Below, in pieces: positions 58,476-64,000 of a stretch of 64,000 bases of DNA. Source of the stretch: a virus. The DNA is taken from positions 1 to 64,000 of IMG/VR virus record IMGVR_UViG_3300036880_000015. One strand, given 5' to 3'. How positions within the stretch are numbered: the stretch's first letter is position 1; each line of letters starts with the position of its first letter. The notes under the pieces were generated by a model. The model saw only the letters and a list, made by a program, of their open reading frames with translations. It was not told the origin of the DNA and did not search any database. A program made the translations under genes and the position numbers.

Positions 58476-58802
58476 CTACACCCCCTCATCAGGTATTCCC
58501 AATTTCGAGGATACATCTTTGATGTTCCCATCGACTCGAAAACTCGTATTTCCACCACGCAGGAAGATAGTGCATCCGCCGAAAGATGAATCGCACACAG
58601 ATGAAACTTCTTTGGGGTCCACAGCCGTTTTATAGGCACCCTTAGAAAACCACACCCACTTCTTCTCAGCCTCCACACTCGCACCTTCATGCTCGGAAAG
58701 GAACTGTGAAAATAGTGAACTGATACAACGCCCTTCTCTGGTTTGAATCTTTTCCCATAAAGGAAGGTCTACGTCTTTTACGTAAATCGTTTTGTTCCCC
58801 AT
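58476..58802 (-). CDS. ribbon-helix-helix protein fused to a phage beta domain
   Basis: 108 residues from MGNKTIYVKDVD. KTIYVKDVDLPLWEKIQ, then CISSLFSQFLSEH is a ribbon-helix-helix of the common phage type. The rest (KWVWFSKGAY, FRVDGNIKDVSSKLGIP) is shared with 52538-52942. A perfect palindrome lies 15 bases upstream. Confidence 0.7.
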   Translation of the reverse strand: MGNKTIYVKDVDLPLWEKIQTREGRCISSLFSQFLSEHEGASVEAEKKWVWFSKGAYKTAVDPKEVSSVCDSSFGGCTIFLRGGNTSFRVDGNIKDVSSKLGIPDEGV

Positions 58803-58816
58803 AACCCCATACCGCC

Positions 58817-58833
58817 AGTCCAAAATTTGGACT
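58817..58833. promoter_or_regulatory. perfect palindrome, probable operator
   Basis: AGTCCAAAATTTGGACT: eight-base arms around one base, 15 bases before ATG 58802 and ending inside the stop codon of the upstream gene. Half-site AGTCCAAA suits a ribbon-helix-helix dimer pair, so self-control is likely. Confidence 0.6.
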
Positions 58834-59263
58834 AATTCTCCCGCGTTCCGTGAAGGGGGCATCTCTTGTGAAACCCCATCCGGCAAGTGCAATTTGGATC
58901 GACGTACCGCATAATCATGTCCTTAGAGTGAGAAACCAAGCCTTGAATCCTCTTATCTGTCTCAGCCTCAATGGAGCCCATTCCACGAGCCACGATGTTT
59001 TGATAATAACAGTTACCCATCTCTGGCCTTATCCCTCCCTTCACTTGGATGCAAAACTGAGCAGCCGAATCGAGGGAGTTCTGAGCTTCCTTGAATCCTG
59101 TGAATTTTTCCCACGCCACTTCACCGGGGCCGTTACCTTGGAAATAATGCCGCCAATCAGTCGCTCGGATTGTCCGAATAAATCCAGGCAACCGATCCAC
59201 GATCATTGCGAACCATCCGACCTCAAACTCTTCTCCATCCCGGTAAATCGTCCATGTCCCCAT
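58832..59263 (-). CDS. hypothetical protein with Cys-rich end
   Basis: 143 residues from MGTWTIYRDG (AGGAGGGTG upstream). Aromatic-rich centre (ATDWRHYFQGNGPGEV), and CTCRMGFHKRCPLH at the end, a probable zinc site. Not recognised. Confidence 0.6.
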   Translation of the reverse strand: MGTWTIYRDGEEFEVGWFAMIVDRLPGFIRTIRATDWRHYFQGNGPGEVAWEKFTGFKEAQNSLDSAAQFCIQVKGGIRPEMGNCYYQNIVARGMGSIEAETDKRIQGLVSHSKDMIMRYVDPNCTCRMGFHKRCPLHGTREN

Positions 59264-59318
59264 ATCACCCTCCTCTGTCAGATACATCATACTCTAAGTC
59301 GCCGGAGTGGCAGAGAAG

Positions 59319-59597
59319 TTAAACCAATTTGATTTTGGTCGATTCAGTAGACAAGAGACTTTCATAGCGCTCTTTCTCGCGCTCCATCTCGTCGGCGACA
59401 GCCGCTTCGTACTCCGCCAGGGTGATGATGCCTTTGCCGATCAACAGGCGCGCAATCGCCGCATCGTTGACCATGGCAGAGTTCACGCCAACTCTCAGGT
59501 GCTTCGGGGTTGTCTCCGCAGTACCTCTCTCCATACACACGGCAACACCGGATTGCATTGCGTGAGCCGCCCATACATACCGATCCTGATCGCTCAA
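59319..59597 (-). CDS. small hypothetical protein
   Basis: 92 residues, helical and acidic C-terminus. TPKHLRVGVNSAMVNDAAIARLL occurs in other phage small proteins. ATGA overlap with the acyl carrier gene. Not recognised. Confidence 0.6.
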   Translation of the reverse strand: MSDQDRYVWAAHAMQSGVAVCMERGTAETTPKHLRVGVNSAMVNDAAIARLLIGKGIITLAEYEAAVADEMEREKERYESLLSTESTKIKLV

Positions 59598-59836
59598 GAT
59601 GTAACTCCTTTCAAATTCTTCACCACATCCACAACCTGTCCAACCGTCATCGCCGCGGTGATCGCGCTGTCGGGGATTATGATGTCAAACTCTTCTTCGA
59701 GATCCTGGGCAAGTTCGACCAGTTCGATCGAGTCTAGCCCAAGATCGTCTACAAGGGTATTATCATCCGTGACGCTTGCAATGTCAATACCGAAGTTGAA
59801 GAGAACGCTGCGTACTTGCTTTGAGATTGTGTCCAC
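59594..59836 (-). CDS. acpP: acyl carrier protein
   Basis: 80 residues. The phosphopantetheine site is LGLDSIEL with Ser36; acidic helix II (VELAQDLEEEFDIIIPD) and the total length match AcpP. It carries acyl chains on a host-added 4'-phosphopantetheine in fatty-acid or lipid pathways. No acyl-transferring enzyme is adjacent. ACPs in phages are rare but known, and may alter host lipid or surface chemistry. Confidence 0.88.
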   Translation of the reverse strand: MDTISKQVRSVLFNFGIDIASVTDDNTLVDDLGLDSIELVELAQDLEEEFDIIIPDSAITAAMTVGQVVDVVKNLKGVTS

Positions 59837-60621
59837 TATGCTGCCTCTTTCTTGGCCAATTCGATCTCGGCCAGTCGTTGATCACGTTCATTGGGGAAGT
59901 TAAGGCGAGCAAAGTCGCCAAAGAGTTCCAGGGCTTTGCGATCATAGGCGCGGGCGGCTGTTTCAGATTTCTCGTAGGAGCCGAGGAAATATTCGCGCCC
60001 CATGTACGCCAATCTTGACCTATACCCGACACTGTTTTTGTTTGTACGAACACCCTTAAATCCTGTCTTGTTGTTGCAGGTTTTACCACGATTAGCCCCG
60101 TTCTGTGAAGCGTTGCATGGTCTTAAATTGCCTTGTGTATTGTTTAATCCGCATCCATCTGCGTGATCGAGGGCCGGTAGCCCATATCTATCTGCAATTT
60201 CGCTGTGCATCGACGGCACGGCATGTTTTCCATTTCCGTCTGAATCCCAGATGTTCCTAAAAGCATAGTACCCTGGCTTCCCTATCCTAGCCTTCCTCGC
60301 ATACCACTTCCACTGCATTAGCCATAGATAATCAGACTCCCATACAATCGCAAAGAGTGTCTGTGATAAGGGAATTAACCGACAATAGACGCCATCTATC
60401 TTGAACGGTTGCGCTTCTTCAATCACGGGCCGAATACGCCCTTGATGGCCTTTGATATATCGCGCCGGCATACCCTTGAAGTAACCGTTGTGTGGGAAAT
60501 GATATTTTGCGATAGTTGTTTTCTCGCCGCATCCGCAATGGCACTCCCCAAACGGAATTTTGCAGTTGAGATCACGGCAGATGCAGAGTCCTGGTGGTAA
60601 ACTTGGTAAATGGGGTGGCAT
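59836..60621 (-). CDS. HNH-AP2 homing endonuclease
   Basis: 261 residues from MPPHLPSL (AGGAGGACG upstream). Zinc-like CHCGCGEKT, HNH core with LDHADGCGLNNTQGNLRPC, and AP2-type DNA-binding domain GFKGVRTNKNSVGYRSRL, FLGSYEKSETAARAYDRKAL. Free-standing mobile nuclease placed between ACP and helicase genes. Confidence 0.88.
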   Translation of the reverse strand: MPPHLPSLPPGLCICRDLNCKIPFGECHCGCGEKTTIAKYHFPHNGYFKGMPARYIKGHQGRIRPVIEEAQPFKIDGVYCRLIPLSQTLFAIVWESDYLWLMQWKWYARKARIGKPGYYAFRNIWDSDGNGKHAVPSMHSEIADRYGLPALDHADGCGLNNTQGNLRPCNASQNGANRGKTCNNKTGFKGVRTNKNSVGYRSRLAYMGREYFLGSYEKSETAARAYDRKALELFGDFARLNFPNERDQRLAEIELAKKEAA

Positions 60622-60680
60622 ATCGTCCTCCTGAGACGGTGTGGCGTGAGCCGGGCGTTTACAGCGCCCGTCACCCTTCA

Positions 60681-62105
60681 TTATACACCCCTCGCCAGAT
60701 TGTCGAACCGAACAATTTCCGCTTGAAATGCCAATTTGATGACGCCGGTACTCCCATTCCTCTGTTTAAGAATCAGCAGTTCCGCCAACCCCTTCACGTC
60801 CTCATCGTCAGGACGATAGTAGGCGTCCCGATGAATCGCCGTAACAACGTCGGCATCTTGCTCAAGTTGTCCACTTGATCTCAAATCAGACAGGATCGGG
60901 CGCTTGTCTTGACGGCCCTCATTGTTCCGATTCAATTGAGCTAGGGCAACGACACTCGTTTCCAGTTCTTTTGCACACGCCTTCAGTGATTTCGATACGA
61001 TAGACACACCTTCTTGCTCGTTGGATACCTTGCGCCCTGGGTCTAACAATTGCGCATAGTCCACGGCGATCAAGTCAAGTCTCCCGTATTTTTGTTTCAC
61101 CCTGCGCGCTTTTGCCCGCATCTGAGTTGGTGTTAGAGTGGATGAATCATCGATGATAAGATGAGATTCCACGAGCGCATTGAGGGCGTTGTGCAGTTTT
61201 TCCCTTTCGAGTTTGCTGAGATACCATCCACTCATCGCTCGCTTGACATCGACTCGTGCAATAGCTGACAGCAACCTTCTCTCGATAGCAGATCGGCTCA
61301 TCTCTAAACTGAAAAACAAGGCGACGTTATCGGTCCCAAGGCATACATTCTGTAGGATATTAGCCAGAAGCCCAGTCTTCCCGATTGAAGGTCGTGCGGC
61401 TATCACAGTAAGTTCTGATTTCTGCAACCCGCCAGTAGCGTTATCGTAATCTAGGAATCCGGTCATCAGCCCCGTTTTTTCGACAGGGTTGATAATTGGA
61501 GCCATGTAGGAATCGACTCCACCCGCGACCTCAACAGACTCTGCTACTGTCCTTGGCCTTTCGCAGATTGCACTTTGCGCGATCTCTAGCAATTGCGACT
61601 CGGCAGCTTCGAGTATCTCCAGCGCCGTCTCGCTCTGATCCGCCGCGCGCGCAATGCCGGCGGAGAAGATCAGCATCATCTTGCGCAGGCGGCTCTTATC
61701 GAGGACCAGCCGGATATACTCGCTGATCACCGGGCGCCGGGGAAGCCCCTCCGTCAAACCAGCCAAAAAAGCCACTCCGCCGATAGTGTCCCGTTCCTTA
61801 TAACGGTCGAGCTCCGCGGAGAGCGTCACAATGTCGACCGCTTGGTTCGCGTCGATCAGTTCACTTATGCGCAGGAATATGCGGCGATGGCTGTCGAGGC
61901 TGAAATCATCCTCGGAGAGCTTCTCGGCGGCCTCGTTGAAAGCGGCATTGTCTAAGAGCACGCTCCCTAATATCGTTCGTTCCGCATCCACATTGGCTGG
62001 CAACCCGCTATCGAACGCCAGATTGGGCAGAGTTCTCCCGCGGCCTCGCTCTGCTGGCGGCTCAGGCGCTTTGTCGGGAAGCCGAAATTCTTGCAGGTCA
62101 GCCAC
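60681..62105 (-). CDS. dnaB: DnaB-type replicative helicase
   Basis: 474 residues from GTG 62105. N-terminal domain (about 35-140: NVDAERTILGSVLLDNAAF, FSLDSHRRIF), linker, RecA-like domain with Walker A ARPSIGKTG (237-245), Walker B LIAVDYAQLL, and SDLRSSGQLEQDADVV arginine-finger region. Hexameric 5'-3' helicase at the phage fork. The absence of a DnaC-like loader nearby suggests use of a host or unrelated loader. Confidence 0.93.
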   Translation of the reverse strand: MADLQEFRLPDKAPEPPAERGRGRTLPNLAFDSGLPANVDAERTILGSVLLDNAAFNEAAEKLSEDDFSLDSHRRIFLRISELIDANQAVDIVTLSAELDRYKERDTIGGVAFLAGLTEGLPRRPVISEYIRLVLDKSRLRKMMLIFSAGIARAADQSETALEILEAAESQLLEIAQSAICERPRTVAESVEVAGGVDSYMAPIINPVEKTGLMTGFLDYDNATGGLQKSELTVIAARPSIGKTGLLANILQNVCLGTDNVALFFSLEMSRSAIERRLLSAIARVDVKRAMSGWYLSKLEREKLHNALNALVESHLIIDDSSTLTPTQMRAKARRVKQKYGRLDLIAVDYAQLLDPGRKVSNEQEGVSIVSKSLKACAKELETSVVALAQLNRNNEGRQDKRPILSDLRSSGQLEQDADVVTAIHRDAYYRPDDEDVKGLAELLILKQRNGSTGVIKLAFQAEIVRFDNLARGV

Positions 62106-62108
62106 TAC

Positions 62109-62234
62109 TTACCCTTCCAGTTGAATCACAATCCCGAAGCAGGGAACAGGCAGGATGTACACCCGGCGCTTCACGCGGTCGATGTACACCCCCACCCATA
62201 AATCGCAAGGCTCGAAGATGAAGTAGAACTTCAT
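62109..62234 (-). CDS. 41-residue conserved phage protein
   Basis: ATG 62234 overlaps the previous stop as ATGA. FIFEPCDLWVGVYIDRVKRR, then VYILPVPCFG is a repeatedly seen short phage protein (CDxWVGVYxDRxKRRxYxxPxP). Function unknown. Too short for many callers. Confidence 0.7.
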   Translation of the reverse strand: MKFYFIFEPCDLWVGVYIDRVKRRVYILPVPCFGIVIQLEG

Positions 62235-62452
62235 CCGACCTTCGTGAAAGTATGCTGGCCTTTGATGTCGGAGTGAAGGAATTCCCCGTGGCTGTCGGCG
62301 TCGGCGAATGCCTGGGCTTTGTCTGCGGAAACTTGATCGTAGACATAAGTTCCGCCGTGGTGAAAGCGAACGGTCAGCTTCTGTGAATCAGGATCGTAAG
62401 CCGCCGAATGGATGTTCTTGGATTGCTTGAGATTGAGAACCCGCTCTGCCAT
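62231..62452 (-). CDS. KTSC domain protein
   Basis: 73 residues. KNIHSAAYDPDSQKLTVRF, then GTYVYDQVSADKAQAF and HSDIKGQ match the KTSC domain. Predicted RNA- or ligand-related single domain of unclear role, common in phages and bacteria. Confidence 0.8.
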   Translation of the reverse strand: MAERVLNLKQSKNIHSAAYDPDSQKLTVRFHHGGTYVYDQVSADKAQAFADADSHGEFLHSDIKGQHTFTKVG

Positions 62453-62453
62453 A

Positions 62454-62672
62454 CTACACCTTTGCCTTTCCGGTTATGACGACTCTGACGGCGACTGGCC
62501 GCCCCTTTGGACCATCCTCAACTTCGTAATTAACCTGGTCCCCTTTGTTGAGTGTCCGATGGCCTTCCTGTAAAATCTCTGAATGATGCACAAAGTTGTC
62601 GGGTCCACCTTCATCGCTGCGGATGAAACCCCAGCCTTTTTTGTCGTCGAAACTGATTACTGTTCCTGTCAT
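62454..62672 (-). CDS. cold-shock protein (CspA family)
   Basis: 72 residues. KKGWGFIRSDEG (RNP1-like) and NFVHHSEI (RNP2-like, FVHHS), typical length. Binds single-stranded nucleic acid and melts RNA structure; could help translation of the many coupled genes. 4-base overlap with the gene upstream. Confidence 0.88.
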   Translation of the reverse strand: MTGTVISFDDKKGWGFIRSDEGGPDNFVHHSEILQEGHRTLNKGDQVNYEVEDGPKGRPVAVRVVITGKAKV

Positions 62673-62959
62673 GTCGTGCTGTTCCTTTCGTGAACAAAGT
62701 CGGCGAACCGCAAAAGCATTGCCGCTTCCTGGTCAAGTTTTGCTGCGATCCGCTCTTCGATCTTGTGGCTCTTTTCTTCCTCTTCCCTGCTCTGCAGAGG
62801 GAACTTTCGGCCCATCATTTGCTGTGCTAGTTGATGAGCCGCTTTGCGTTCTGCGTCGGAGGCAGGTGTCCGTGCGTAGCACTTGCGAGATTCAGCCCGC
62901 TTCGTTTTATCGTGCGCTTCTTTGCGGAGCCATTGCTCCAGTTCGATAGCCGTGTCCAT
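62669..62959 (-). CDS. hypothetical charged helical protein
   Basis: 96 residues from MDTAIELEQ (GGGG upstream; the longer frame from 63130 overlaps another gene). Nearly all helical and rich in Lys/Glu/Arg. Not recognised. Confidence 0.6.
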   Translation of the reverse strand: MDTAIELEQWLRKEAHDKTKRAESRKCYARTPASDAERKAAHQLAQQMMGRKFPLQSREEEEKSHKIEERIAAKLDQEAAMLLRFADFVHERNSTT

Positions 62960-62972
62960 GCGGACCCCTTCC

Positions 62973-63968
62973 CTACTTCTTCTTCCTGCGCACCGAAAGA
63001 GAACCGACCTCCTTGACGCTGAGGCCAGGAACATTAAACGAAGCGCCGAGAGCTCCAGCCAACTTGTTCGCGGCTGAAAGATCCCACTTGAGCAATGCCG
63101 CCGCCTGCTGCATATCGTACTTCCCGGCAATCACGGCGCGCATGAGAGTCACGATCGAAGCGGTATACGCTTGATCGTCTTCGATCAAATCCTCGTCCAC
63201 TTTCCACTTGGTCGACGTGCTCTGCCCTTCGATCTTAGGCGCGGCCGGCGGGACATAAACCGGAGCCACATACGGGCGCGGCACCTCGATGACCGGCGCA
63301 TCGAAGAGGGTCTCGGCGCGCTGCTCGTCGCCTTCGTCGAGCGCATCTTGCACATCGAGGAGTTTGAGCCGGGCCGCCTCCGCCTCCTGCAGACGGCGCG
63401 CCTCGGCATCACGGCGCTCGTTGTCCTCGCGAATCTTCTGCTGCCGGATGCGCTCCTGGGCCTGATCCCATCCGAGGATCTGCGCCTTGACGTGCTTGAT
63501 GCCAGCCTCCAGCGGCTCCAGACCGGCCTTGACCTTGCCGCCGGTCTCCATGTAGACATCGTAGAGAATCTTGCGGAGCGGGTCCAGAGCCGCTTTGGTG
63601 GTGTCGGCCTTGCTCACCAGCCGGTTGAGCGTCTCGCTGGCCTCCACGCGCTTCTCGGCGGTGTCGATGCGCACAGTCAGCGCCTGCTGGCCGGTATCGA
63701 CGTTCTGGGCAATGATCGCCTTGATCTCACCTTCGCGCTCGGAGAGCAGGTCCAGCGCCTCTGCCGCGGACTCGGGCGCGCGCCAGGCGGCAAGGACTTC
63801 GCCGACGGGCTGGCGGACGATGGCGGTCTGCTGCTCGACCTCCTGCGCGAAGAAGCCGGGCTTGTCGAAGACGGTTGTTGACTTTTCTTCGATCACGCCA
63901 CAGTTCGGCCAGTCGTTCACGTTGCCAGCGGGCGGCTGTGGCCATGTTCCGATCTCGGAGACGTGCAT
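62973..63968 (-). CDS. coiled-coil protein, start may lie outside the window
   Basis: 331 residues from ATG 63968. The frame is still open to the window edge, so the true start may be upstream. Coiled coil at about residues 160-225, a Pro-rich linker (PRPYVAPVYVPPAAPK), then a helical domain ending SVRRKKK. Like phage recombination-associated proteins in layout (long helices, SSB-like tail absent). Not assigned. Confidence 0.65.
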   Translation of the reverse strand: MHVSEIGTWPQPPAGNVNDWPNCGVIEEKSTTVFDKPGFFAQEVEQQTAIVRQPVGEVLAAWRAPESAAEALDLLSEREGEIKAIIAQNVDTGQQALTVRIDTAEKRVEASETLNRLVSKADTTKAALDPLRKILYDVYMETGGKVKAGLEPLEAGIKHVKAQILGWDQAQERIRQQKIREDNERRDAEARRLQEAEAARLKLLDVQDALDEGDEQRAETLFDAPVIEVPRPYVAPVYVPPAAPKIEGQSTSTKWKVDEDLIEDDQAYTASIVTLMRAVIAGKYDMQQAAALLKWDLSAANKLAGALGASFNVPGLSVKEVGSLSVRRKKK

Positions 63969-64000
63969 CTGCTTCGGAGCGGGTATCGTCGTTTGGCTTC

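Noticed and set aside
63171-63881. 236-residue plus-strand frame at the right end
   Set aside because: Antisense to the coiled-coil gene, Leu/Arg-rich shadow.
1-64000. CRISPR array
   Set aside because: No regularly spaced 23-40 base repeats; the only tandem array (35635-35778) is coding and has no spacers.

Overview
The window is most of the genome of a tailed, apparently temperate bacteriophage (Caudoviricetes), or a prophage. It carries a large terminase, portal, scaffold-like protein, major capsid protein, tail proteins, a GH108 endolysin with membrane and lipoprotein genes, a DnaB-type helicase and a tyrosine integrase. No ribosomal, tRNA or central-metabolism genes are seen. The host is probably a Gram-negative bacterium (lipobox protein, Tat-like signal, signal peptides), but no gene fixes its identity. 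The absence of a recognisable tape measure, with P22-like portal and adaptor-like proteins, hints at a short-tailed phage. The left end cuts a gene, so this is not certain. The rightmost reading frame is still open at the window edge.

Layout. 1-21.4 kb, minus strand: head and tail module in the order (reading leftward) membrane/coiled-coil protein, putative small terminase, Tat-signal zinc protein, large terminase, portal, small basic and proline-rich proteins, scaffold-like protein, major capsid, repeat-containing surface proteins, HNH endonuclease, head-tail adaptors, and a giant tail protein running off the left edge. A plus-strand helix-turn-helix plus methyltransferase pair (14.5-15.2 kb) sits inside this module. 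21.5-23.3 kb, plus: a replication-like gene, a hypothetical gene and a Dam-family methylase. 23.3-30.2 kb, minus: an XRE repressor-like gene, a nuclease-like gene, many small coupled genes, a cytosine-methylase relic and a full DNA methyltransferase. 30.2-30.7 kb: a divergent control region with a perfect DnaA box. 30.7-40.6 kb, plus: one long operon of about thirty very small genes, many with zinc ribbons, plus a third complete methyltransferase class, two Lar-like proteins and a protein with eight hexapeptide repeats. 40.6-49.7 kb, minus: structural extras, DUF433 protein, endolysin, holin/spanin-like genes, ribbon-helix-helix regulator, and a tail-spike-like protein with a signal peptide overlapping an HNH gene. 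49.7-64 kb, minus: replication-associated and hypothetical genes, integrase, acyl carrier protein, HNH-AP2 endonuclease, DnaB helicase, KTSC and cold-shock proteins.

How it fits together. Most genes are joined by 4-base start/stop overlaps (ATGA, GTGA, TTGA) or TGATG, so translation is coupled within long operons. At least five genes, mostly DNA-binding or zinc proteins, have a sigma70-like -10 box ending only 6-7 bases before the start codon and no ribosome binding site, which predicts leaderless mRNAs. Four DNA methyltransferases, a fifth relic and two Lar-like proteins suggest strong investment against host restriction.

Functions are given from motifs and synteny read by eye. No database search was run. 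Proteins described as unrecognised are left without a function.
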